Source: Mycetocola spongiae (lineage in GTDB: Bacteria; Actinomycetota; Actinomycetes; Actinomycetales; Microbacteriaceae). From it: a DNA stretch of 64,000 bases. The stretch is from assembly GCF_020424085.1 (NCBI RefSeq), contig NZ_CP080203.1, positions 2,914,001 to 2,978,000 on the forward strand, in the 5' to 3' direction. Positions 25,256-32,750 of this stretch are shown here, piece after piece (the first letter of the stretch is position 1; the number at the start of each line of letters is the position of its first letter). The notes under the pieces are model-generated. The model saw only the letters and a program-made list of their open reading frames with translations, had not been told where the DNA came from and did no database searches. The position numbers and the translations under genes were made by a program.

Positions 25256-26233
25256 GTGTCCGGCATTAAGAAGAACGGCGAAAAGCGACTGGTTTTGGTC
25301 GCGGGGCGTTCGCACCCCGAACTCGCGGAGGCGATTGCCCGGGAACTCGGTTCCGAGCTGGTCCCCACCGATGCGCGAACCTTCGCCAACGGCGAGATCT
25401 ACGCGCGCTATGACGAGAGCGTGCGCGGCTGCGATGCGTTTGTGATTCAGTCCCATGCGGCGCCCATCAACGAGTGGCTCATGGAGCAGCTCATCATGGT
25501 GGACGCGCTCAAGCGGGCCTCGGCCAAGCGCATCACGGTGGTGGCCCCGTTCTACCCCTATGCGCGCCAGGATAAGAAGGGCCGCGGACGCGAGCCCATC
25601 TCGGCCCGCCTCGTGGCCGACCTCTTCAAAACCGCCGGTGCCAACCGCATCATGTCGGTGGATCTGCATGCCTCGCAGATTCAGGGCTTCTTCGACGGCC
25701 CCGTGGACCACCTGTTTGCGATGCCGGTGCTCCTGGAGCACTTCCGCGCGCAGCTGGACCCCGATACCCTCACCATTGTGTCGCCCGATATGGGTCGCGT
25801 GCGCGTGGCCGATATCTGGAGCGATCAGCTGGGTGCGCCGCTCGCGATCATCCATAAGCGTCGCGACCCGCTGGTACCCAACCAGGTCAGCGTGCACGAG
25901 ATTGTCGGAAACGTGGCCGGCCGCGTCTGCCTGATCGTGGACGATATGATCGACACCGGTGGCACCATCGTGAAGGCCGCCCAGGCCCTCAAGGATAACG
26001 GCGCCACCCGCGTGATCGTGGCGGCCACCCACGCCGTCTTCTCCGATCCCGCAAGCGAGATCCTGCAGTCCGATTGTGTGGACGAGGTTGTGGTCACCGA
26101 TACCCTGCCGATCCCCGCGGAAAAGCGCTTCCCGACCCTCACGATCCTGCCGATCGCCCCGCTGATCGGGCGCGCGATCCACGAGGTCTTTGAGGACGGT
26201 TCCGTGACCTCCATGTTTGACGGCGCGGCCTAA
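25256..26233 (+). CDS. prs: Ribose-phosphate pyrophosphokinase
   Basis: 325 residues of class I PRPP synthase. It has the ATP-binding FANGEIYARYDESVRG and YPYARQDKKGRGREPIS, the metal-binding DLHASQIQGFFDGPVDHL, and the PRPP loop VDDMIDTGGTIVKA. It supplies PRPP for nucleotide, His and Trp synthesis. Tandem GTG codons lie at 25253 and 25256. I prefer the second (SGIKKNGEK), 8 nt after AGGAAG. Pairing with glmU is widely conserved. Confidence 0.95.
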   Translation: MSGIKKNGEKRLVLVAGRSHPELAEAIARELGSELVPTDARTFANGEIYARYDESVRGCDAFVIQSHAAPINEWLMEQLIMVDALKRASAKRITVVAPFYPYARQDKKGRGREPISARLVADLFKTAGANRIMSVDLHASQIQGFFDGPVDHLFAMPVLLEHFRAQLDPDTLTIVSPDMGRVRVADIWSDQLGAPLAIIHKRRDPLVPNQVSVHEIVGNVAGRVCLIVDDMIDTGGTIVKAAQALKDNGATRVIVAATHAVFSDPASEILQSDCVDEVVVTDTLPIPAEKRFPTLTILPIAPLIGRAIHEVFEDGSVTSMFDGAA

Positions 26234-26243
26234 CCACCGCCCC

Positions 26244-26281
26244 AAAAGCCGCCCGCCCCGCGAGGGGACGGGCGGCTTTTT
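26244..26281. terminator. Bidirectional terminator between prs and aztA
   Basis: Stem AAAAGCCGCCCG with CGGGCGGCTTTT, an inner CCCC/GGGG stem, and A and T tracts at both ends. It serves the convergent prs and ABC ATPase genes. The ATPase stop codon begins in its T-tract. Confidence 0.85.
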
Positions 26282-26894
26282 AGTTCCCGGGCTCCAGGTG
26301 AACCCGGGTGGTGGCGCGGGCCGCGGCCTCGGGATCATGGGTCGCGATTATCACCGTGCGACCCCCGGCGGCCGCCTCGGCCAGGACCTCCGCGATCAGC
26401 TCCCGGCTCCCCGCGTCCAGGTGCGCATCGGGCTCATCCAGGATCAGCACCGGCGTATCCTGTACCAGGCCCTGCGCGAGTAGCGCACGCTGGCGCTGGC
26501 CGCCCGAGAGTTCGGCCAGCGGGGAGCGCGCATGGGCGTCGAGGCCCAGGCGGTGGATCCAGAGCGCGGCCCGCTCGCGGCGCGCCGCCGGGACACGCCC
26601 GCGCAGGCCCCGATTTCGCCAGGTTCCCATGGCCACGGTCTCCGCCAGGGTGAGGGGGAGTTCCGTGCCGCCCGCGCCGCCCTGGGGGATAAAGGCGACC
26701 CCGCCGCGCGGCAGCAGAATGTCTCCGCGTTGCGGGCGGAGGATTCCGGTGAGCAGCCCGATCAGGGTGGATTTTCCGGAGCCGTTTGCGCCCGTGATCG
26801 CCGTGATTGTGGAGCCCGGAAACGTGACCGAGAGGTCCTCAAAGACCACCCGATCCCGGTAGGAAAAATGGACGGCGTTGATGACCACGGACAT
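26280..26894 (-). CDS. aztA: Zinc ABC transporter ATPase (AztA-like)
   Basis: 204 residues, short for an ABC ATPase. Walker A GANGSGKST is at 35-43, the signature is LSGGQRQRALLAQGL, Walker B is LILDEPDAHLD, and the switch His is in IIATHDPEA. The start at 26894 follows AAAGGGG at 5 nt. It is transcribed away from the permease gene across a Zur box, which indicates zinc uptake and coordinated zinc repression. It energises the AztB permease from the cytoplasm. Confidence 0.85.
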   Translation of the reverse strand: MSVVINAVHFSYRDRVVFEDLSVTFPGSTITAITGANGSGKSTLIGLLTGILRPQRGDILLPRGGVAFIPQGGAGGTELPLTLAETVAMGTWRNRGLRGRVPAARRERAALWIHRLGLDAHARSPLAELSGGQRQRALLAQGLVQDTPVLILDEPDAHLDAGSRELIAEVLAEAAAGGRTVIIATHDPEAAARATTRVHLEPGN

Positions 26895-26911
26895 AAATAC
26901 CCCTTTGTTGG

Positions 26912-26932
26912 TAATGAAAATCATTCTCATTA
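26912..26932. promoter_or_regulatory. Zur box in the divergent azt promoter
   Basis: A 21-bp palindrome with half-sites TAATGAAAAT and ATTCTCATTA around a central C; only one position breaks symmetry. It closely matches actinobacterial Zur operators (TGAAAATNATTTTCA core). Its position between both starts implies joint zinc-dependent repression. Confidence 0.85.
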
Positions 26933-26951
26933 ATAGTATAGGGTGGCTTTT

Positions 26952-27827
26952 ATGTTCGACTGGATCACCGACCCCGCCGCCTCCCCGCTGCTGCAACGCG
27001 CCCTGCTTGCGGGCGTCTGCGTGGCGATTATCTGCGCCCTCGTGGGCGTCTGGGTGGTGCTGCGCGGACTCGCCTTTTTTGGCGATGCGATGTCACACGG
27101 GATGCTTCCCGGCGTGGCCATCGCCGCGCTCCTCGGCGGCAACCCGATGCTCGGCGCGGCCCTCGCGGTGGCGGTCATGGCCCTCGGGGTGAGCACAATC
27201 GACCGCCTCACCCGGCTGCGCTCCGATACCGCAATCGGCGTGCTCTTTGCGGGCATGCTCGCCGCCGGGGTCATCATCGTTTCGCGCTCGGATAATTTTG
27301 CCGTGGACCTCACCGGCTTTCTCTTTGGCGATGTGCTGGCCGTGCGCGCGGGGGACCTGCCTCCGCTGCTGATGGCGCTGGGGCTGGTGCTGATCGTGAT
27401 CCTCGGCGGGCACCGGGCATTCCTCGCGCTGAGCTTCGACCCGCGGGTAGCGCATACCCTGGGGCTGCGCCCGGGCCTCGCCCAGGCCGTGCTGATCTCC
27501 CTCGTGGCCGTGGCCAATATCGTGTCCTTTCACCTCGTGGGCACCCTGCTGGTGTTTGGGCTGCTGATCGCCCCCGCCGCCACCGCACTGCTGGTATGTC
27601 GGCGCATCCCGCAGGCAATGCTGCTGGCAAGTGCCCTCGGGATCGCCGCGGTGATCGGCGGGCTGCTGCTGTCCTGGCATGCCCGCACGGCCGCGGGCGC
27701 AAGCATCACCGCAGTGGCCGTACTCCTCTTCCTCGTGGTGCTGCTGGGGCGCCGGCTGCGCGGCTCCTCCCGCGTCCGCAACCGCTCCGTGCACCACGCC
27801 CTGATCACCACCCCCGTTTCCCCCTGA
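26952..27827 (+). CDS. aztB: Zinc ABC transporter permease (AztB-like)
   Basis: 291 residues of the ABC-3 metal permease family, with about eight hydrophobic helices. Conserved stretches are GLAFFGDAMSHGMLPGVAIAALLG and DNFAVDLTGFLFGDVLAV, with VSFHLVGTLLVFGLLIAPAATA near the C-terminus. The ATG at 26952 follows AGGGTGG. It partners the divergent ATPase and the downstream binding protein in zinc import. Confidence 0.9.
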   Translation: MFDWITDPAASPLLQRALLAGVCVAIICALVGVWVVLRGLAFFGDAMSHGMLPGVAIAALLGGNPMLGAALAVAVMALGVSTIDRLTRLRSDTAIGVLFAGMLAAGVIIVSRSDNFAVDLTGFLFGDVLAVRAGDLPPLLMALGLVLIVILGGHRAFLALSFDPRVAHTLGLRPGLAQAVLISLVAVANIVSFHLVGTLLVFGLLIAPAATALLVCRRIPQAMLLASALGIAAVIGGLLLSWHARTAAGASITAVAVLLFLVVLLGRRLRGSSRVRNRSVHHALITTPVSP

Positions 27828-27836
27828 AAGGCCCCC

Positions 27837-28973
27837 ATGTATTTCCCCACCCCGAGACGCCTCGCCGCCGCGGGCCTCATCGCGCTGCTGCCCGTGCTGG
27901 CGGCCTGCGCCGCCCCCGTTCCCGAACCCGAGCCCGCGGTGCCCCACGGGCATATCGACGGGGCCAGCGAATTATCCGAACCGCGGGCCCGCCTGATCCT
28001 GATCGATCCGGCCGGGCGGGTGGCCCTGCTGGATCTGAGCGGCGGCGACGTGGAAAACCTGCCCGGCGGCGATGCCCCGCGCGGCTTCTCCGCCGATGAG
28101 CGCTTTGCGTATCTGGACACGGAGGCGGGCCTGCGCGTGATCGACGGCGGCTCCTGGACCGCGGACCACGGCGATCACTCGCACTATTACACCGCCCCGG
28201 CCCGGGCGATCACGATCCCCGGCACCGCCCCCGGCCCGCTGAGCATCGCCGCAGCGGAGGGCGCCGCCCACGTGATCCTGCGCGCCGCCGGGCGGACGCA
28301 GGTTCTGGACCGCGAGGCCCTGGGCGGCCCCGAGGCCCCCGGTCCGCGGGCTCTGGAGGATGATGCCATTGCGCCCCTCGGCGCGGGCACCGTGCATATT
28401 TCCGCGGGGACCGTGAGCCTGCGCGGCCTGGCGGGGGAGATTACCCAGACCTGCACCGATCCCGGCGCCACCGCCTCCACCCGGCGCGGCCTCGTGATCG
28501 ACTGCGCCGAGGGCGCCCTGATTCTGCGGGACCGCTCGGGCACCGTGAGCGCACAACAGGTGCCCGCGATCGCGGGGGAGCGGGTGACAACGCTAGAGCA
28601 CCGCCCGCGCGGCACCGTCCTGGCCGGGCCGATCCCCGGCGGGATCCGGGTGCTGGACCTGGAAAACTCCGTGTGGCGCGAGATCCGGCAGGACGGGGTG
28701 CGTGCCGTGGCCGTGCCCGATGCCGAGACCGTGCTGACCCTGGATGATGTCGGTATCCTGCGCTCCCATAGCGCCGCGGGCGGGGAGCCGCAGGTGCAGC
28801 GGCAGCTGGAAATCCTGGGTACCCCGAGCCTCGTGGCCGATGGCGAGCGCGCCTATGTGGCGGATTCGGGCTCCCCGCGAATCCTCGAGATCGACTTCCG
28901 CGATGGGCTGCGCACAGCCCGGGAACTCCCGGTGGGGCTCTCCGCGATCCACGTCGCCCAGGTGGGACTGTGA
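27837..28973 (+). CDS. Beta-propeller-like lipoprotein of the azt operon (AztD-related)
   Basis: 378 residues. A signal peptide ends in LPVLAAC (lipobox), followed by His-containing HGHIDGA and, near residue 110, DHGDHSHYY. The rest is repetitive beta-strand sequence of seven- or eight-bladed propeller style. It resembles the AztD-like protein two genes downstream in architecture but is clearly divergent. The His clusters suggest surface zinc capture. It sits between permease and binding protein and overlaps the latter by GTGA. Confidence 0.65.
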   Translation: MYFPTPRRLAAAGLIALLPVLAACAAPVPEPEPAVPHGHIDGASELSEPRARLILIDPAGRVALLDLSGGDVENLPGGDAPRGFSADERFAYLDTEAGLRVIDGGSWTADHGDHSHYYTAPARAITIPGTAPGPLSIAAAEGAAHVILRAAGRTQVLDREALGGPEAPGPRALEDDAIAPLGAGTVHISAGTVSLRGLAGEITQTCTDPGATASTRRGLVIDCAEGALILRDRSGTVSAQQVPAIAGERVTTLEHRPRGTVLAGPIPGGIRVLDLENSVWREIRQDGVRAVAVPDAETVLTLDDVGILRSHSAAGGEPQVQRQLEILGTPSLVADGERAYVADSGSPRILEIDFRDGLRTARELPVGLSAIHVAQVGL

Positions 28974-29884
28974 CCCGGCTCTGGGGCGGCCTCCTGGCGC
29001 TCGCCCTGGCCCTCCCGCTCGCCGCCTGCGCGACCCCGCAGCGCAGCGCGGAGATTGTGGTCACCACCAATATCCTGGGCGATGTGGTGCGCGAACTTAT
29101 CGGCGATGCCCTCCCGGTGCGGGTCCTGATGCCCGCCGGGGCCGACCCACACTCCTTCGGAATCAGCGCACACGAGGCCGATCTATTACAGGGCGCCACC
29201 CTGGTGATCGCCAATGGGCTGGGCCTGGAGGAGGGGGTGCTGCGCCATGTGGACGCGGCGGAGGACTCGGGCGTGGACGTCCTGCGGGTGGCCGAGCTGC
29301 TGGACCCGATCCCGGTGGGGGAGGAGGGGGAACCCGATCCGCACTTCTGGACCGATCCCTACCGCATGCTGAGCGCCCTGGACGCGATCGAGGAGGCCGT
29401 GCGTGCCCACGTGCCCGATCTGGACCCGGCCCCCGCCGGGGCCTATCGGGAGCGCGTGAGTGCCCTCGCCGAATCCGCGCGCGAGCGCTTCGCCGCGATC
29501 CCCGCCGAGAACCGCCGGCTGGTGACCAATCACCACGTATTTGGATATCTCGCGGAGCGCTATCGGATCACCGTGGTGGGGGCGGTCATCCCCGGCGGCT
29601 CCACCCTGGCAGCGCCGAGCGCCCGCGACCTGGAGTCCCTGGCCGGCGCGATCACCGCCTCCGGGGTGCACACCATCTTTGTGGACTCCTCGCAGCCCGA
29701 TCGCCTCGCCCGCGTGCTCGCCGATCGCGCGGGAATAGACGTGCAGATCCGCTCGCTTGCCACCGAGTCGCTCACCGCGCCCGGAGGCGGTGCGGCGAGC
29801 TATCTCGAGATGATGAGCGGCAATATCGACGCCCTGGCACAGAGTTTTGATCCCCCCGACCGCGTCCCGGACACCGTTCGCTGA
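28970..29884 (+). CDS. aztC: Zinc ABC transporter substrate-binding lipoprotein (AztC-like)
   Basis: 304 residues of the cluster A-I (ZnuA/TroA) family. The lipobox is LPLAAC. Metal ligands appear in GADPHSFGIS, EPDPHFWTDP and TNHHVFGYLAERY, with the acidic ligand in IFVDSSQPDR. It binds zinc outside the membrane and delivers it to AztB. No long His-rich loop is present, as is typical for AztC, which receives zinc from AztD. The GTG start overlaps the preceding TGA. Confidence 0.88.
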   Translation: MTRLWGGLLALALALPLAACATPQRSAEIVVTTNILGDVVRELIGDALPVRVLMPAGADPHSFGISAHEADLLQGATLVIANGLGLEEGVLRHVDAAEDSGVDVLRVAELLDPIPVGEEGEPDPHFWTDPYRMLSALDAIEEAVRAHVPDLDPAPAGAYRERVSALAESARERFAAIPAENRRLVTNHHVFGYLAERYRITVVGAVIPGGSTLAAPSARDLESLAGAITASGVHTIFVDSSQPDRLARVLADRAGIDVQIRSLATESLTAPGGGAASYLEMMSGNIDALAQSFDPPDRVPDTVR

Positions 29885-29916
29885 GTCCCGCGGTCCCCAG
29901 AAAAGAAAGAAATAAC

Positions 29917-31110
29917 ATGACCATAAACCCCTCCTTTTTGACGGGTGCGCTGCTCCTCACGCTCGGAGCCGTGGCGCTCACGGGCTGTGCCGCGGGGGCC
30001 CCGGCCCCCGCGACCGGAGATGCCCATGCCGGGCATGACGATAACCCCGTGAATCCCCTCGTGGCCACCTATGACGGCGGCGTCCTGGTGTTGGATGGCG
30101 AGAGCTTCGCGGTGCGCTCCGATATCACCCTCGACGGCTTTAACCGGATCAACCCGGCGGGCGATAGCGACCATGTGTTGGTGTCCACCGCGAGCGGATT
30201 CCGGCTGCTGGATGCCGCCCACGGGGAACTCTCCGGCCTGGAATTTGCCGCCGAAAAACCCGGCCATGCCGTGGTGCACGGGGGTAAAACCGCGCTCTTT
30301 GCCGATGGCAGCGGCGAGATCACCCTCTTTAACCCCGAGGACCTCACCTCCTCGGCCCTGCCGCGCACCGAGGTGCTCAGGACCGAGGCCGCCCATCACG
30401 GCGTGGCCGTGGCCCTGGAAAACGGCGAGCTGATGCATACGATCGGAACCGAGGAGGCCCGCAGCGGAATCCTGGTGCTGGACTCCGAGCGCCGCGAAAT
30501 CACCCGTAATGAGCAGTGCCCCGGCGTGCACGGCGAGTCCGCCGCTCGCGGGGACGCCCTGGTGGTGGGATGCACCGATGGTGTGCTGGTTTATGCCGGC
30601 GGCGAGATCCGCAAGGTTTCGGCCCCGGATGCATATGGCCGCAGCGGAAACTCCGCGGGAAGTCACGACTCCGCCATCGTGCTGGCCGATTATAAGACCG
30701 ATGAGGACGCCGAGCTTGAGCGCCCCGAGCGGTTTGTGCTGGTGGATACCGAGGCAGCGGCGATGCGCGTGGTGGATCTGCCCGCGGGCGTGAGCTATTC
30801 CTTCCGATCGCTGGGCCGCGGCCCGCAGGGCGAGGCCCTGATCCTCGGCACCGATGGTGCGCTGCATGTTTTTGACGCCACGTCCGGCGCGAGCCTGGCC
30901 ACCGTGCCCGTCACGCGGGAGTGGACCGAGCCCACCAAATGGCAGGATCCGCGCCCCACGCTTTTTGTGCGCGGCTCCACCGCCTATATCAGCGAGCCCG
31001 GTCAGAAGAAGCTGCATACCGTGGACCTCAACACGGCGAGCGTGACCGGTTCGGCCACGCTCCCCCATGCGATTAATGAGCTCACCGGGGTTGCCGGTCA
31101 CGCCCACTAA
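29917..31110 (+). CDS. aztD: Zinc metallochaperone AztD, beta-propeller lipoprotein
   Basis: 397 residues. A lipoprotein signal ends in GAVALTGC, followed by a zinc-binding-looking DAHAGHDD and then propeller repeats (VATYDGGVLVLDGE, KTALFADGSGEITLFNPED). There are conserved His positions (EAAHHGVAVAL, CPGVHGES, GSHDSAIVLADY). This matches AztD, which hands zinc to AztC. GAAAGAAA serves as SD. It is the last gene of the azt unit; the convergent gene overlaps at 31107. Confidence 0.85.
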   Translation: MTINPSFLTGALLLTLGAVALTGCAAGAPAPATGDAHAGHDDNPVNPLVATYDGGVLVLDGESFAVRSDITLDGFNRINPAGDSDHVLVSTASGFRLLDAAHGELSGLEFAAEKPGHAVVHGGKTALFADGSGEITLFNPEDLTSSALPRTEVLRTEAAHHGVAVALENGELMHTIGTEEARSGILVLDSERREITRNEQCPGVHGESAARGDALVVGCTDGVLVYAGGEIRKVSAPDAYGRSGNSAGSHDSAIVLADYKTDEDAELERPERFVLVDTEAAAMRVVDLPAGVSYSFRSLGRGPQGEALILGTDGALHVFDATSGASLATVPVTREWTEPTKWQDPRPTLFVRGSTAYISEPGQKKLHTVDLNTASVTGSATLPHAINELTGVAGHAH

Positions 31111-32045
31111 TCGCGCACGGTAATCCCCGGGATTGCCGCGAGCTCGGCCGGGCCGAGCAGATCCGGGCCGTACCAGATGCGGCCCGGATCCGAGGCGTTC
31201 AGCGCCGCCTCGGTGGCCCGCGCGGCCACGAGTGCGGTGGCGAGCGACTGCCGGGAGCCGCGCGCCTCGATCACCGTGCCCGAGCGCCCGTGGGCTGCGA
31301 TCCACCAGTCCTCGGAGCCGGGGAGCGCGATGCGCTTCAGGAGCGGGGCGATGATCGGCGCCCGGGCCCCGATGCGCAGCGCGGCATTGGCCAGGCGGCT
31401 CTCGGTGGCAAAATACGTGCGCACGGGCACGCCCAGGCGCGGCGAGAGGAGCAGCGGATCGGCAAAATCCACGCGGGTCAGGGTGCGCCAGCGCGTGCCA
31501 TCGCGGAAGCGTCGCGGCCGGGTATAGGCGAGAATTTTTTCGCCGGTCTCCGGATCGGTCAGGCGCTGGCCGAGCGCGCCGAAGGTCCAGTCCAGGGCCG
31601 CGGGCCCGTGTTTTTCCCCCGAGCCCAGCAGGATCGCGGTATCGATCGGGCCCGGATCGCGGCGCACTACGGCCGCGGCCAGGATTCCGGTGATCCCGGG
31701 GGCTATGCCCACGCCCAGGACCGCGCCACCCGGCGCGATCCCGGGCCGGGCCAGGGCGGCAAGATACTCGCCCGTGGCGGAGATATCCACCCAGAGGGCG
31801 TGCGGGGCGCGGGCGGGGAGGGTGGGGTCCTCGAGCCCGGACGCGTTGATCACGGCGTCCCAGCCCGCGGCGGCCGCGCCGAGGGAATCCGGATCGGCGC
31901 GGATATCGAGCCGGTAGCTGCCCGCCGCGGGGTCCGGGTGCAGCGAGCGACCGGCGCTGCCCACGCGGTGCCCGCGCGAGCGCAGGTCGGCGAGAATCTC
32001 GCTGCCCACCGCGCCGCCGCCGCCCAGAACCAGGATCGCGCTCAT
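31107..32045 (-). CDS. NAD(P)-binding, saccharopine dehydrogenase-like protein
   Basis: 312 residues. The Rossmann motif SAILVLGGGGAVGSEILADLRSRGHRV is at the N-terminus, and VINASGLEDPTLPARAPHALWVDIS is typical of the saccharopine dehydrogenase/NmrA-like group. The C-terminal part resembles the family's catalytic or dimer domain. The substrate is unknown. The start ATG at 32045 overlaps the stop of a small membrane protein (ATGA), so both are co-translated. A large inverted repeat upstream suggests a dedicated repressor. Confidence 0.75.
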   Translation of the reverse strand: MSAILVLGGGGAVGSEILADLRSRGHRVGSAGRSLHPDPAAGSYRLDIRADPDSLGAAAAGWDAVINASGLEDPTLPARAPHALWVDISATGEYLAALARPGIAPGGAVLGVGIAPGITGILAAAVVRRDPGPIDTAILLGSGEKHGPAALDWTFGALGQRLTDPETGEKILAYTRPRRFRDGTRWRTLTRVDFADPLLLSPRLGVPVRTYFATESRLANAALRIGARAPIIAPLLKRIALPGSEDWWIAAHGRSGTVIEARGSRQSLATALVAARATEAALNASDPGRIWYGPDLLGPAELAAIPGITVRD

Positions 32046-32281
32046 GCGCGTGTTCCGCGGCGCAGGATCGCCACGCGCAGCGAGAGCAGGGCGGGGACCA
32101 CCAGATAAACGGCGAGCGGCACAACCACGAGGGTCAGCGCAAGCGTGCCCAGCGGCAGGGGCCAGCCCGCGGTGAGCGGGGCGAGGGCCCAGGTGCCGAG
32201 GGTCACGAGCGGAAAGATCGCGAGCCAGGTGAGGGCGGCACGGGTATGGATGCCGGGTGCCCGGGGGGAGGCGTGATGCAT
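32042..32281 (-). CDS. Small two-helix membrane protein coupled to the NAD(P)-binding protein
   Basis: 79 residues with two hydrophobic helices (AALTWLAIFPLVTLGTWALAP and LGTLALTLVVVPLAVYLVVPAL). It perhaps resembles DUF2798-type proteins, but I am not certain. The ATG at 32281 is chosen because TTGGAG sits 7 nt upstream; the open frame extends 20 codons further without support. Confidence 0.7.
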   Translation of the reverse strand: MHHASPRAPGIHTRAALTWLAIFPLVTLGTWALAPLTAGWPLPLGTLALTLVVVPLAVYLVVPALLSLRVAILRRGTRA

Positions 32282-32296
32282 GAATAATCTCCAACT

Positions 32297-32347
32297 GTTT
32301 GGTTGCAGATTAACGATAGGGGGATTTCCCGAAATCTGCAACTAAAC
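32297..32347. promoter_or_regulatory. Long inverted repeat, probable operator
   Basis: Arms GTTTGGTTGCAGATT (32297-32311) and AATCTGCAACTAAAC (32333-32347) are complementary except at one position, with a 21-bp spacer. It lies immediately upstream of the two-gene unit, as two opposed copies of one regulator half-site would. Confidence 0.65.
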
Positions 32348-32688
32348 GTTTGGAGTTTGGGTGGGGCGTAGGCTGCTCGCGATTGGTCGTTTCGGCCCGC
32401 GATCCGGTAGAGAACGCACGGCGCCGTCGCGCAATCATCCCGGTGGGACCGCAGGCAGGGGAGCTGGTCATGCGCCATTCGCCGGGTGTCCGGCGGATCA
32501 CGGCTCCCGGGGCAACCGCCAATTTTTCCGGCCTCGTCGTTCCGCGATGATCGCGGGAGGGAGAGCGAAAAAGTGCTGCCGGGCGAGGCCTAAGCGACTG
32601 GGCTTCGGTGGACATCCCTGCCCGGAGGTGGCGACATGCGCCGGGGCTCGGGGAACTCAGCCGCGTCCGTCCCCGTCAGATTCTCCAC
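32348..32688. other. Non-coding stretch, no gene supported
   Basis: Short open frames exist on both strands, but none has a ribosome site, recognisable protein features or normal codon use. I see no RNA gene or repeat here. Confidence 0.5.
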
Positions 32689-32741
32689 CGTGTGACTGCA
32701 GGTCGGCCCACTCGGCCGGCCGATTGTCCCGCAGTCACACG
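32689..32741 (-). terminator. Large hairpin after the membrane glycosyltransferase gene
   Basis: Outer arms CGTGTGACTGC and GCAGTCACACG pair perfectly (11 bp), and an inner GGCC-rich stem continues the fold. It lies 10 bp past the stop of the minus-strand gene. No U-tract is evident. Confidence 0.6.
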
Positions 32742-32750
32742 ACGTGGATG

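Noticed and set aside
32310-32615. 101-codon frame in the non-coding island
   Set aside because: It has no SD or -10 at a fitting distance, no recognisable features, and overlaps the operator-like inverted repeat.
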